From: Dipteris shenzhenensis
Lineage: Eukaryota > Polypodiophyta > Polypodiopsida > Gleicheniales
Assembly: GCA_047967505.1 (NCBI GenBank)
Contig: CM106539.1
DNA: 64,000 nucleotides
Strand: one strand, 5' to 3'
The notes under the pieces were generated by a model. It had not been told where the DNA came from and searched no databases. It saw only the letters and a list, made by a program, of their open reading frames with translations. This document shows, one piece after another, positions 50,086-63,875 of this stretch. Every line of letters starts with the position of its first letter. Within the stretch, counting starts at the first letter, position 1. A program made the translations under genes and the position numbers.

Positions 50086-52755
50086 AATTACAGCCTTAAC
50101 AAGAGACTTTGAATTAGAGCCCTTACAAGGGACTTTGAATGCTTTTTGGGTGTCATCCCTTTGGATGCCTCATGACCCAAGCAGGGTCAAGTCAAATGTA
50201 CATGACCCATTACGACAACTTAGCGCATGAATAGGACACTTGGTATCTAAAATGCGATGTGAAGCCTTATAATTGTGTTAAAGGCCTCATAGTGTACGGT
50301 AGAAGTAAACTTTGTTTTGGGAGTGTTATAAATTAAAACATTGTGGGGAAAAAGAGAACCTTGTATGAAGGGTAAGCTTAATTTTCTCTCCACATATTTG
50401 AGGGTTGTTTGACACCGCAATGCACATATCAACCATGTGGCTACTGTATCACTATGTAGTCCATTGCCACACATCTTAGCCATGTTACATCTCCTATGTC
50501 ATCAATCTACCATACCATCAACCCAACCACCACATCTTTTGGCATATTTTTCATGTCATTTGACAACATAGTCGAACACAAGTGGCGCATGCAATCAAAC
50601 AAAATGTGACAATTGCATCCAAAGTGGCGACATACAACATACATGCAAAATACAACACAAAAACATGAAAACAAACATACATAAACATACAAAGGACACA
50701 ACATCCAATTAGACAAACAATTGTGGTATTTGCCTAGGAAAGGCAACTTGAAAAGAAAGAGAAAGTGAGGAGAAATCTAACAAGTAGCCAGGCCTAAGTT
50801 AAAGGGAGAAGCAATTAGAGAAGCACATCCAATCTAAGAAGCGTTAACCTGAAAAAGAACAACCAACAAAGAGCAATCAACAAAAGCAGGCTTCTACAAA
50901 GACAACGAAGTAGCTCAACATTGGTAAATTAGAAAGTTGGCTCCTATCAAAGTCCAAGACAACACCCACATGGCAAATCAATGCTAGGAAAGCATTTGTA
51001 CATGTTAATGAATTCCGTCAGAAGCATGCAAACCTCATTTCATGTTCACAATGTTGATCTTTATTGAAGCTGTTAAGGAACAATCTCAACATAGTATGTG
51101 CAAAATCCTTAAATATGCAATAAAACTTTAGAGTTCCAAAATAGCACTAGAGATTCCATGCCCTAATCCTAATCCTAATTCTAAATAATTATAGGAAAGT
51201 TGTATGCATACATTCCTTTCAATTAATAATAGTGTACAATTAGTCACATGTGTACATGTTGCTAACTACACCCTCTATTCTCTCCCCCCTCCTACTTAGT
51301 CAAAGTTATTGTAAATTTAGGGGTGCACCAGGCCCCGTGGGGGGGGAAGATTGTCAATGGCTTTTCAAAAAATATGTTTAAAAAATGGACATATTTCAAT
51401 GTGATATTGATCACATTTTGTCTTGTAGACATGTATAAACCTTTTCTCTTATTGTCATATTTGGGACCCACTAACCATTCTACATCATGATCCACAAAAT
51501 GTGTTGAAAGAATTGGTGAAGATAGGAGAGGGTAGGATGTAGAGTTCAGACAACATCAAACATGAGGATATATATAGTATGCACACTTCTCTCAGCATAG
51601 TATTAAAGGGATGGTTCTAAGATTTTAACTTCTTTTCTCACATAGCTTGTTGAAGTTTACACTTTTCTAGCCATAGCTTCCACCTCGTGATTTCAACTAC
51701 AACCATAGTTTCCAAAGGACTTTTTCTTAAAATATTGGCCTTCATAACCTACCTTTAGGATTCCTATTACATGAGATCTTCATAGCATGCTATGGACATC
51801 CTTTTTAGATTTTAATGTTTTAGAGTTGCATTTGTCAAAGGTGTCCTCACCAATGTTTGAGAAAGCTAAAAGATGTAACCAACTGGCTTCCTATCGAATG
51901 GCAATCAAACTAGCAAAAAATATTGAATATTCTTATAGCTTAGAAGTCTAAAGTATTGGATGGTAGTATAACTTAAAAGTCTAATTATGAAATGGTTTCC
52001 TATTGAATGGCAATCATACCAACAAAATTATCATAATAGCCTAAAAATGGACATCTAAGAGGATTTTGATTGTTTGGTGATGTTCTTCATTTAAAATCTC
52101 ATGAAACCATAAAGGCTCTTAAATGTCCCTCAAGTGTTCATCATTGATAAAAGAGTTGGGATGATGTGTTACAATTGAAAGTACATTTGACATAGACAAA
52201 CTCAAAATTTTTTGAAAAACATTTATCTTCCTCGAGATCATAGTCCTTATTGGTATTGAGGCCAAAAATAATAAAAATATGATTCTATGATGAGATTACA
52301 CAAAGCTTTAGTTTTTGTTGGATGAAAAAATATTCACTATCTTGATAAGAAGAAGATATTCGATGCCACATGCACTAGATAATTTCTAAATGGAAAGTTA
52401 TTACTTTTGAAGGAGAAAAATTTGGAGGCTCAAAATCCAATGGCTTGGTTGATACTAAATCAATAGCTTCCATTTCTTGCCTCTTGATCTTTGATACCCA
52501 ATCATCAAAGTCACCTTGCTCTTCCTAAATTACTTTTAATATTTCTTCTTCATCAATATATGATAGTATCATCTCACTTGTGGATGATGAATCAAGCTCA
52601 AATTCCATGAAGTGGTTGATAAATTTTATACCTTTATTGAATTTATCCATGCTTATTTATTGAAATACATGTTTATAATTCACATAGTAGATAGGATTTA
52701 TGCATATGAGCAAGGTTGGTAGATGAAATCTCCTATATATAGAGATCTGTTACTA
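50086..52755. other. AT-rich intergenic sequence, nothing recognised
   Basis: Only short frames. The first 100 bp continue the repeat into which family B inserted (ACTTTGAATTAGAGCCCTTAC). Confidence 0.6.
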
Positions 52756-52756
52756 A

Positions 52757-52758
52757 AC

Positions 52759-52823
<65 letters not shown>

Positions 52824-52832
52824 CCTCTCTCT

Positions 52833-52931
<99 letters not shown>

Positions 52932-52944
52932 CCCCCCCCCCCCC
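52757..52944. repeat. (CT)n microsatellite with C-tract
   Basis: A nearly uninterrupted CT run of about 170 bp ending in about 16 C residues. Frames across it are artefacts. Confidence 0.97.
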
Positions 52945-55120
52945 AACAATGTGCCACCTATGTGGATATTTTCCATGCCTAAAACAATAGACACATGACC
53001 AATATTACTTTCAAGTTTATTAACAGGTTGTTGAGAGACTATGAATATAGGTAAAAGGTCTATAGGACTTGGAAAGAGGCTATAGTGGGCAAGGATGATC
53101 CAAGAGTTAAATGTGATAGAGCTGTTAGATTGGTCGTAGTTTGTTCCAAGAGTGGGATAAAGAGTGTAAAAGGAGGAGGGATGCTAAGGCTTAGTTTTGC
53201 AAAGAGCTAGGTGGGACTTATATGAATGTCTTGAGGAGGATCTAATTGGATGCATACCTATGTACTCTTCAAATAGAAATAGAACATGTAGTTAGAGGAT
53301 GAGAAGAGGAAAGTCTTGGAGAATTTAAAATTAAAAAGCGAAGAAAGATGGTTGGCCAAGGGTGATTGTCATGCATATTACATTTTTCAATTGGTTAAAA
53401 GTAAGTATACGAGAAACACTAATGTCAAAAGTATATTAATTTTTTCAATTGGTTAAAAGTAAGTATACGAGAAACACCAATGTCAAACTATAGGATATGA
53501 AGCTAGTGGCTATTAGAGTATTATGTAAGGAATGGTTCTAGTTGTTAGGTATAGCCCTAGTGGTGGATATTTATTGGTGGAAAAATCTAATAATATGCTT
53601 CAATTAGTGAAATGCAAATTGCCTCTATGCCAAAAGGCTACCACCTCTAGACCCTTGTTATGGAAAGCTCTTAGTCGTATGGAATTGAGAAAGTCTCTAC
53701 GCCTCTGATTAGAAGATAGTAGGGTTTTATAGGGGATTTTGGGATCTAATGAAGGAGGATCTAGTGATTTTTTGTTAACCTTGTGACAGCATGGACCAAA
53801 AGCATAGTCTAGAGCAATGAAGGTGTGACCATTGTGTGAGTAGATTAGTGGCAAAGTTTCGCTTATAGTATCTTGAGCTTGAGAGATAGTTTGATGGATC
53901 TATAGCGTAAGGAGAGCCAAAATTATCCCTACAAAAGATTTGGCCATACATGCAAAATCATGATCTAGAGTGAGAAATCCGTACACTTTTGTGTAGGACA
54001 CGTTTGCCTTACACTGTGTAGAACACTCTTGCCTTAGACTTTTGTGTAGGAAAAATTTGCCTTACGCTTTGTGTAGAAAAGCTCTTGCCTTACACTTTTG
54101 TCTAGGACACTTTTGCCTTACACTTTGTTTTAAGGGTGGAAACTCTAGAGCATGTATAAATATCTCTCAATGCAAAAAATCTCCCACTCTATGGGGTTCA
54201 AATGTTAATTTCACTTTGGTGTTACTGTGCTTGATCTCCTTGGGTCCATGCTCCCTCAACACTATGGTGTGATAGCATTGCCTAACCTTCCTCATCTGCC
54301 TCCATCCTCCTCCTACTCCTCCCTGATCCCTCCTCCTCCTCCTCACTCTTGTTCATGCCTCCTCAACCCTACACCCCAAGAATAATTGAAGGAGACTATA
54401 TCTCCACCCCTCAACAGTATGAATCTTTCTCAACATTGTACTCTTTCTAAACCCTGGAGCCCTAGTTATCATTCTCAACCCCACCCTCCTCCTAAACCTT
54501 GTCACCCTTTCCTATACCCTTGAACTCTTATGGAGGTGAGAACCCCCCTCAATCTTTGTGTGATCATTGCTTCTTTCTCATCTGAGTGCACACACTAGCA
54601 CTGCTTTCTAGGTTTAGCCTACACCTCTCAGACTGGAATACGACTGAAGGAGCTATGCTACATTTGTGAACACCTATGCTACAACAAGAAAGGACATGAC
54701 TATAGGAGACCAACACCCTAAGAATTGGAAAGGAGAGCAACAATGACAACATTTTGGCATCGTTGCCAAGGAGATTAGCACCTAGGGTGAAAGTGGATCA
54801 AGGCACATCTCTCAAGGAAAAGGAGTGAAAAAATGCTTCCAATTTTTGCTAAAATATGGGATTTTCATCTTAAATTATGGTGACTTGCATAAGAAAATTA
54901 ACAACTAATCACAAAATTTAACACTCTAACCCCTCATATCCTATAAAATCAACACCCCTTCCCCTCATTTTGTTTCCCCCATTTTTGTGAGCCCTCCTCC
55001 ACCTCCAAGTTCCATCAATCCTCTATTCACCACCACTTTTTCCTTTCTTACTTCGTTACTTTCGCCCATTACCTCCATCCCCTCCACCACCATTTCTTAT
55101 CTCGATTTCCTACCCTCCAC
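52945..55120. other. Intergenic sequence with small tandem repeats
   Basis: No gene is recognised. A 58-bp tandem repeat starts at 53383 and 53441 (TTTTTCAATTGGTTAAAAG). A minisatellite of about 33-bp units around GCCTTACACTTTTGTGTAGG fills 53980-54135. Confidence 0.75.
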
Positions 55121-55250
55121 TATTGAAGATGGTGTAAATTGCACCATACCTTAAGGGAATTGCCCTAACCCTAACCCTAAGGAGTTCTTATGTATATATT
55201 CATGATTATGTTCAATACAATATAGTGTATAGGTAGCCATATCATATGTG

Positions 55251-55310
<60 letters not shown>

Positions 55311-55314
55311 ATCA
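55121..55314 (+). repeat. 5' LTR of family C copia element, with internal CT microsatellite
   Basis: 194 bp, the same family as 6604-6785 (shared GATGGTGTAAATTGCACCATACCTT-type start split by substitutions, then a CT run, then CTTTATCA). The first bases are TATTGA instead of TGTTGA. CCCTAA is present three times in a row near 55168. Confidence 0.85.
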
Positions 55315-55327
55315 TGGTATCAAAGCC
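55315..55327 (+). promoter_or_regulatory. Primer-binding site of family C element
   Basis: TGGTATCAAAGCC directly follows the LTR, one base off the initiator tRNA-Met primer site. It fixes the orientation and the LTR end. Confidence 0.92.
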
Positions 55328-57200
55328 CTTGCCCTTGCCCTTGTCAAGGCAAAATCCCTTACTTCTTGTCAGGGCATTAAGACTTCCATGTGCGAGACAT
55401 TCTCTATCTCTGAGCAAGGGATTTGCAAGGTTCATGTCATTGTGTGTGTGAGTTTTTTCGTGTCATTTCATCTATGTACCTTTTTTACTTGTGAGTGTAA
55501 TGAGTCCATTTGGAAATTTTGTGTTGATTTTATAAGAGATCTTATTCATGGTGGTAGATGTATTCCCTTTAGAATTTGAGGAGTGGGAACCAATAGAGTC
55601 ATTCATGTGCAAGTTTACTATGATTCATGGGGATTTAGGTAAGCAAATGCGTGCTAGGGGGAAGTATTCCTCTTTGTCAAAGAAGAATGTCTATTGGTAT
55701 AATGAAACATACTCGATGGCCCTTTGCAAAGCATTGCACCACCACAACTTCAAGGCATGAATTGCAGCATAGTGGCCCCAAGGACAAGATTGCAAAAGAC
55801 GTGGGCATGGCCATGAAGTTCACATTTGGCTCCAAATTCAAAAGAATAAGCCTCACCTCAAGCACCCCCTCTACCATATCTATTGATGTCCTTATACCCA
55901 TTTTGGATTCTAACATGTACATGGAAGAGACTCTTAATTAGGTAAGGGAGGACAGGGAAGTAGCTGAAGCATTGGGCATATTCCAATAGCCCCCTTTCAA
56001 CATACTGCATGCATCCACTCAAAGACCAATGACATATCATTAGACATATGGTCAATGACCCCCCTCCTTGTTGATGGAGAAGATTATGTTTACCTCCATG
56101 ACATCAAGGTGTTTTTTGGATTGCATGAGGATAAGGCAGTGGGGGTGGTACTTGGTTTTAATGTTGACACAAGTGCCCAAGATCCTGGATTTTTGGGATT
56201 ATATAACCATACGATGGAAGACTTTCTATTGACATGCTAGATCTAGTAGCTACATTGAAAGACATAGACAAGATAATATATGACTTGCTTTCTGATGTGT
56301 AGCCCTTTGACATAGAAGCTTCCACTTCATAGACAAAACATAACAAAGCTTCAATGTCTTAGGTGGTACAGGACATGGCTTAGTGATCCATCAACATTTG
56401 AAGAGAGGAAGGAATAGAAGCTCACAATGCTATAACAGTAAGCAACTATGAGATCTGAACAATGTTTTGATCGTTTTCCGGTATAACATGTTTTATTGGA
56501 CTTGTAATCTGATGTTTGTTGAGTTTTACAAGAGGCATTTGAGGTTGATAGGTTTTCATCTCAAAGGGACAAGTTCTGCAACACATCTAGATAAGATCAC
56601 TCTTTGGCCCATTACCTCAGTCAAGTGGGAGGACCACCGTATTCTTCCACGATAAATTCTTACCTTGAGGGCCTACAAAGCTGTCAAAGTGCAAGGTAGT
56701 GTTGTACACTATTGGGCACTCCAAGATCTCTTGGAATGCTGACAAGGGCATTTAGTCCACCGCTTGGCTACCATCAATGCAATTGGATCGAATATTAGGC
56801 ATGGCATTGATGACAAAAACAACTATATCCTTGGAAGTAGGAGTGGATAAAATTAGTGAAGTTTCTACCCAATTTAAATCTAGAATCCTACTAGGGATTG
56901 ATTGGCCCCTATTCTAGATGTATTGGAATTTGCTAAGAAGGCAGACATGCTATGAGATCTCTTTGTGATACAATTTACAATACAAAAATTTATTTTTGAT
57001 AATCTTCTCATCCACCTTCTCATGGTGGATAAATGTCATGTGTATGTAAATCTTTTGATTTCCCCTCTTTTGTATGTTATAGTTATATCTATTTTAAATC
57101 TTTGTTGATCTCGATATTCATCTACTGCTATATCATATTCCACGCAATATATAAATCATATTCCATCCAATTCTTTTTTTAAAAACATTGCATCCACTAT
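55328..57200 (+). other. Presumed decayed interior of family C element
   Basis: Retroelement sequence should follow the primer site. Frames such as 55548-55760 and 56055-56240 match nothing I recognise and no 3' LTR was found, so the extent is unknown. Confidence 0.4.
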
Positions 57201-57229
57201 TTTAAAGCATTCTGATGTAAGTTAAAAGT

Positions 57230-58345
57230 CAATAAAATGCTCTCAAGCAATTTTGGACACTCTAATGATCATTTCTACCAAATCCACATGGAATTTGATC
57301 TTGCTAGAGAAGGCAAACTTGCTCGAGATGGCATGGTCTACCCAAAGAAGACCCATAAACCCATTATGGCAAGAATGTGGCCATTTTAATAGCCTCAAAA
57401 TGCACAAATTCATGCCATGGCATGTTTAAGTGTTTTTGGGTACACCAGACCATCTGGAAACAATTTTGTTCTAAGGCATGGTCAAATTCCTTGTGGATTT
57501 GTTAGAAATTACATCATCATGGTGGAACTCCTTCATTTACCTCTCCAAATTCTTTTTGGTAAAATGATAAAGCATGAAACGCATCATATCTCACCATATT
57601 CCAAGTTAGTAAAATGCTTTTGGCCAATTTTGGATAGTGTAATGTTCATTTTTGACAAATCCACATGGAATTTGACCATGCTGTAAAAGGCAAAAAGTTG
57701 TTCTCAATGGCATGGTCTGCCCAAAAACACAAACCGACCATGGCACAACTTTTGGCATTTAGATAACCTCCAAATGCACAAATTTTGGTTTTTGGTTTCC
57801 TTTACCTTTGCAAGTTTTGAGGCTTTTTCTTAACTGATCTTTTGTGAGTTCCTTTGAAATCCATGCTTGTAAACCTTTTGACTTATTGGACTATTGGATA
57901 ATCTATGTTATTTCAACTCTTGTCTTAAAAGTAAGGTTGCATGCAAATGGGCTGTATATCAAGATGGCATTCCATTGATCAAAGAATTCATAGCTAAATC
58001 AACAAACTTTCAGTCTATAATTGATGTATGATCTCCATTTGTTTTCTTTTGTTCTTAGCTTTACTAGTTGAACCACGTGTATTTGCAACTTCAAATTCTT
58101 ATCTTGTCTTTTGAGTCACAATACAAAAATATTTTTTTTCGAAAAAAAAAAAGGCCCAAATTTATGCCATGGAAAGCCTAGTATTTTGGGCAGACCATGC
58201 CATCCAAAAAACTTTACCTTCTATGACAGTCAAATATTTGTAGATTTGTTAGAAATTACATCGCTGTGGTAAAATTCCTTCATGTACTCTTTCAAATCTA
58301 TTTTTAAAAAAGGGAAAGCATGAAATACATCATATTTCAACATAG
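57230..58345. repeat. ~377-bp satellite-like repeat
   Basis: AATCCACATGGAATTTGA occurs at 57281 and 57658, 377 bp apart, with shared sequence on both sides (CATGGTCTGCCCAAA, AATGCACAAATT, TTGTTAGAAATTACATC). A further partial unit lies at about 58150-58345. Confidence 0.85.
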
Positions 58346-60690
58346 AAATTACAATTTAAAGTTCTAGAAAATCAAAATATTCCTTCTTAGAAAGAAGATG
58401 CATATAAGGGAAACATATACAAAAATATGCCTCCAAAGGGCAAGAGCAAAAGATTCTATTGCGTAAGGGTTTTGCTTTGCAAGAGCCAAATACTTTTCCT
58501 AATTATGACCTTATTTGCATGGATGGCACATGTTCACATCTTCAAAAAGTCTTATTCTCACCTGCTACACAAACTATAGGATTGCCTCCATCGCGCATGT
58601 ACTAAATCACACATCATCCTTTCACGTGCAATGTGTTAGAAAGGAGAAATAGGATTAGATTCTCAATACTTAACTACAATTTATTGATTTCTTTAAATGC
58701 CCTTGCACCTAGTTTCAACTGTTGATGCTTCTTCACCTTTGGTGGAGGCTCCATAGATAGGTACACATGGCTCCATGGCCTCTTCTCTGCTTTGAATTTC
58801 TTGCTCGGCTCTTCCCTTGCTTGTGCTTCCTCATCCAACTCAACTTGCTGGCATGCCAATTTTGAACTTCACCCCTGCTATTGAATATTATTCATATGAT
58901 GAGGCGTTCTTGGTGTACTCTTCACTCTTACTGTCATTTGACCTTTAGCTACTGGAGGAGGTAGCAGTACTCCTAGAGTTGGTAGAGGTATGATATCCAA
59001 GATCATCATTTTTTCTTGTCCCTGTATCACAAGAACATTTGGAAGCAAGGTGGGCTCCTTGCTATCTGCTTTATTGTAGGTCCTCCAGCAAGGTTTTCAG
59101 TATCTTTGAGATTTTCAAACACCATTTGCTCTTCAACCACATGATCATCTAGACACACGGTGTAGTTCTAATGCTTAAAAGTATTGAAAAGGACACTGAG
59201 GTAGAGGTGTATCATGAGTGAGACAAAAACTCACAAATAAGACAAGTGAGAAGGATATATAGAAAAAGCATTCAGTATGTACAAAATAACTCTCCTTTTC
59301 TCATTCTATTCTAGTTCTAACCACAACTCATACAAAAGAACTGTTAACAACTTGATGCGATGGAAAGTTGACTAATATAATAGTGCAATAAATTTGCAGA
59401 GCAAGCTCTTAAATAGATATCCTCTCAAGCTCAACCAATGTTCATCCTTTGAATAAGTATGTGGAGCGTACAAAAAATTAAAAACCTGAACTACTATTTA
59501 CATTGAAGGCCTAAAACAAGATTTACAATGGTAATTAGACTTAATGACCCATGGAGATGGGTACTTCCTAAGTTGTCCTATCTAGTACTTAAAGTATTTG
59601 ATGTTTTGTTAGAATATCGGCTACATACAAATCTACCCAATAACCCAAATTTTCCGTAATGTGCTCTTTTGTCTTTGCATAATTGTAATTGTAGTTATAT
59701 TTAAACCTAGCTAGGTGTCCTTTTTACTATGTAGATCCAAACAAAGAACGATGATAAGTGTAGATGTAAGTATCGCTAGCTATTGCACTAGTGTGTGTGA
59801 AATACTAATATTTGTGTAGAGAGCACGATGTTGTGAATGATCATAGTGCAGATAGATGCTTGCTTGAGAGAGAGTAGGACATGGGAAAAGGAAACCTGCC
59901 ATCCCATGCCTATTTCAAATAGGTAGATTGCCATGTCTATAGTCATCCAATTATATGAAAAGGGGAAAAAATGATTGGATGGCTGCTCTCTCTAGAGATC
60001 TAGCTCACTTACATGGAATGCATTAAGGGGAACATCACCTATTAAATGTACATACTAATAAGAAAAGCAAAGCTACTTGAAAGGTCTTGAATTGCTAACA
60101 CATCTTAGTGACATGAGATTATTTATCTCTTTTACATGGACAACAATCATGGTGGAGAGAGGAAAGCTCTGTGCATGAAGAATATCTTGTCCTTGTGGAG
60201 AACGTGGTGGCTCAACAACAATCCCAAATCAGGGCTTATGGATGAGGGCAAATTCCTACTCTATGAAGCCACATAATAGTAGAACATCCATGATAAATCC
60301 AAGTACAATCATGCCGATATAATGTGACAATAATTTGGAGCATGGGAATTGTAAATCAAATGCTGATTTTATACGTGCCTTGTTTTATAATACATAGGAA
60401 GGCTTGTGATGTATTAGGACTTGGTTACACTGAATCAAAAGCCATTTTGTAGATATTTCATTATGTATAATGTGCCAAAATACTTTCAAATCTTTAAAAT
60501 AGTTTTTGTGCTTTTATGGTTGGATGGTAGTGTGACTCCAAAAATTGATATTTTTTATTTGGCATTGGTATTGTTTTCTTATATGTTTGATAAGAGTTTG
60601 AGTATCAAGGATAGCCTAGCGGCTCTCACTTATTTCTATTTTCTAAGATCTTGTATGGGATTGAGAGCATGAGTGGAATTAATAATTATA
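58346..60690. other. AT-rich intergenic sequence, nothing recognised
   Basis: Short frames only. The small lysine and glutamate-rich frame at 58674-58859 (minus) and the hydrophobic one at 60421-60672 (+) match no family I know. Confidence 0.55.
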
Positions 60691-61560
60691 AATGCCGTAG
60701 GTATGAATTATAAATACCTTGGTATGGGGTGAGAGTTATTTGTGTATGGGATATTATGGGGTTTTTAGAAAATACGCAGAGTGACTCATATAAAAAGGTG
60801 GGCTCATGTCCATGTGTTGCAATAATATAAGAGAGGCCACATGCCAAGTGTGTGGAAGGCATGTGGAGAAGTGTGGAGTCAAGAGGAATCCTTCTAGAAT
60901 TCCCATGTGGAATAAGGAGGATGTGGACATATGGAAAAGAGAGGGTCCTTAAGGGCTCCATGTGAGGAGACTCTTGACTTTCTCAATATTTTAAGAGTCT
61001 TGAGCATCTTTTGATGGGACACATGGCAAGAGTAGCCAAAAAGGACATGGATGGTGACATACGGGCTTATGTGATTGATGGGGAAAAGAATCTACAAGCA
61101 GCAATTGTAAATGGGTGGAGGGTGACAAAATCTCTATAAAAGGAGCCCTCCTCTCCCTTGTTCATCAATCTCTTCCCCCATTAGGCCTAGCTCTAGTCTC
61201 CTCAAGCCTCTTCCATGAGCATTCTCTCCCTCTTATAGATATATTCTTATATAGACTCTTGAGTCCATCTCTCTCTAGCTTATTCTCTCTCTATGAGTAG
61301 TCTTGGAGCTTCTGCTCCCTCTTGTATGTATGAAACCTCTTCTTCTCCCTTGTGTTTGTAGTATTTTGATTGTATTTGAGTGGAGTCTCACTCTCATGGC
61401 AATGAAAGTCACTTCTTATCATTTTCCTTGAGTCTCCATTCCTTTTCTCCATTCCTATGTTCTTTCTCTCTCTTCAAGTCTCTAAAGTAGTTCTTGTTCG
61501 GTTGCTCACTGTGCACACATGGTCCATCTGTTTCCCAAGCCACCATGCAAGCTCCTTCCT
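60690..61560 (+). repeat. Probable LTR (U3-R-U5) of a gypsy-type element
   Basis: A TATAAAAG box at 61135-61142 is followed by CT-rich leader sequence, as in plant LTRs. A gag gene follows at 62.9 kb in the same orientation. The second LTR is outside the window, so ends cannot be set and no primer site was found. Confidence 0.5.
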
Positions 61561-61664
61561 CTCTTTTAAGAGAATTCTAGGGGTATTGGATCGTTGATAT
61601 TTGTGGAGCCTTGAGGGAGTAGTTTACTCAGGTGAAATTAGCATGGGTGGAGGGTAGTTTTGAT

Positions 61665-62180
61665 GGCAGTTTGACCCCCTGTGAGTGTTTTGCTCATAAC
61701 TTTCTGCTCGGTAGTCCAATTTTAATAAAACTTATATCAACGTGAAGATATCTTCAAGGTGCATGTTTTATTGATTAGATCTTAAATTAGATACTATTGT
61801 AAGAAGTTATGACTCTCTGGATTTGATAGTTTGTTTTCATGACAGCTTTTACTCCCTTTCAGTAAACTGTCCATATCTCTTCAACCGGTTATCTGTTTTT
61901 CAATGAGACTTATATCAATGCGAAGCTATCTTCAAGGCACATGTTCCTATGTGATAAGATCTTGAATCTACTATTGTAAAAAGTTATGAGTCTCTGTGTT
62001 TGATAGTCTATTTTCATGATAGTTTTTACCCCCTTTCAGTAAACTATCCATATCTCTTCAACCGGTTATCTGTTTTTAATGAAACTCATATCAGTGCGAA
62101 GCTCTCTTCAAGGCGCATGTTATATGCATTTAGATCTTGAATAAAATACTATTGTAAAAAGTTATGTATTTACCCCCTTG
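61665..62180. repeat. 177-bp tandem repeat, three units
   Basis: Units start near 61665, 61841 and 62018 and share TATCTTCAAGG-like and CTATTGTAA(A/G)AAGTTATG motifs. They lie between the LTR-like region and gag, that is in the element leader. Confidence 0.9.
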
Positions 62181-62350
62181 GAAGCTAAGAGGTGCATGAA
62201 GTTTCATTACCCCCAACTTCATGTTACATCTTTTGGAGAGATGCCAGGTACATTTGGTATTGGATTGATCCCACCTTACTAAATGGTCTCAGGTGTACTT
62301 GATTGCATGTTATGCCTAGTATAGGCATGTGTTTCTGATGTGATAAAGAA

Positions 62351-62833
62351 GATGCTTGGAAGAACTCCGTTAGAAGAGATTGTAACCCGTTTAAGAGAAC
62401 TTGAAGATTGTGAAGGTGATGCTCAAGCTATTCGCACGGTCATCATGATCATGTCCTTTATGTTTGCGCTCTTGAATATGTTGGTGAATTGACAATGTCG
62501 ACAGCAGGCACAATGATATATTGGGGATTGTTTCATGCACTGGTAGCTTGGTTTGAAGAAGAGTTGAGTCTTTGGGTAGTTTTTGACGATAACAGTGGAG
62601 TGGTGACTCTCAATGCTTTCAACTTCTTTTCATATACAAATGATGAAGAGTACAATATCTTGAAGCTATTATGTGCACTTCCAATTGTGAGAAGGGTGAT
62701 TCTTGAATGCATGTATACACAATGTTTTCATGGTGCTAGTTGGTCATTTATTTTTAAATATTTTTTTGAGGATCACATCGTGGAGGGTTTTCAACAAGTG
62801 GTTATGCATAATAAAATGGTCTTGGTATACTAA
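62351..62833 (+). other. Unassigned open frames in the gypsy leader
   Basis: ATG at 62351 opens 46 codons starting MLGRTPLEEIVTRLRELEDC. A second frame at 62489-62833 (114 residues, FEEELSLWVVFDDNSG) follows. Neither matches a family I know. They could be the N-terminal part of the element's gag or a captured host piece. Confidence 0.35.
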
Positions 62834-62894
62834 GGCTCTATGGGATCTTATTTGGGATATTAGTTGGATCTTGGTGTTTCCTTTTTGTGTTTCA

Positions 62895-63875
62895 TCATGG
62901 TGAAGATTCCAATGTTTCAAGGGACCCAAGGGGAAGGCCCGAAGTCTTATCTTTGGGACTTTGTTCGAGGATGCCAGCTTTCTGGATGGTCCATGAAAGA
63001 TCGGGCAGAGATTTTGCTTCATTTTCTTGAAGGTGTAGCCTTGAGTTGCATGAGGCCTTGCCGGACTCTACCAAGGAGGACTGGGACCAAGTGGTGGCAG
63101 CAATGAAGCAGACATTTGGGGTAGTGGAGTTGCCAAATGCTTTGATGTTGCAATTGGACCGGTTCTATTAAGGAGAGGGTGAGATGGTCTCTGCGTTGGA
63201 AATCCGATATGAAACTTTATGGACAAAGTATGAAAGGGAGCTTTGCAAATTGTGGCATCTACATCATCGGCCCCTCAAAGTCTCTCAGGGATGGAGCACT
63301 TAAAGATGAGCAAATTTGTTATGGCTTTGGAGCCTCATCTTCGCTTGAAAGTAATGAGTAAAGATCCAACAACATACATGGAGGCACTTCGCATTGCGAC
63401 CAAGAAAGAAGCTTCTCTAAAGATCGAATCCTCTTTTGTGTCTTCAATAGCTTCAACTCCTAAGGAGGAGGTAATGGGCACTCCTCAGGTACCAAAGTCC
63501 TCTAAGTTAGATCATAATATCTCCCAATTGATGGCAGAGTTTGCTGATTTGAAATTGCATTTGATTAATGCACAACAACCTAGAGCACCAAAGAGTGAGA
63601 ATAGGCCTCGAGATAAGAGTGGGGTCACTTGCTATGAATGTAATGAAAAGAGTCACTATCGCCCCGCGTGTCCTAGATTGAAAAAGAAAGAAGAAAAACA
63701 AGTATCCTTGCTAGAAGCTTCTTCAGGGGATGAGGAAAGAGAAGTAATGATGGCTAAACGGGGGTGTGGTAAAGCAAAAGAAGAAGAAGAAAGCAAGGAA
63801 GAAGTAGATGAGGAACATCGGGAAGAGGAACGATGTATTAAGAAAAAGAGGGCATCTAGAAGGAGAATTAGCTAG
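62895..63875 (+). pseudogene. Gypsy-type gag with zinc knuckle
   Basis: The frame opens KIPMFQGTQGEGPKSYLWDF and DRAEILLHFLEG, then shifts near 63050 to LPDSTKEDWDQVVAAMKQTF, with a stop at about 63171. It continues to about 63280 and shifts again to 63243-63875, which has the zinc knuckle CYECNEKSHYRPAC (CX2CX4HX4C) and a lysine and glutamate-rich tail. This is the Retrotrans_gag plus zf-CCHC layout. Confidence 0.85.

Noticed and set aside
55160-55185. CCCTAA three times as telomeric DNA
   Set aside because: Only three units, inside an LTR, and the other LTR copy has a single unit; the common plant telomere repeat is also one base longer.
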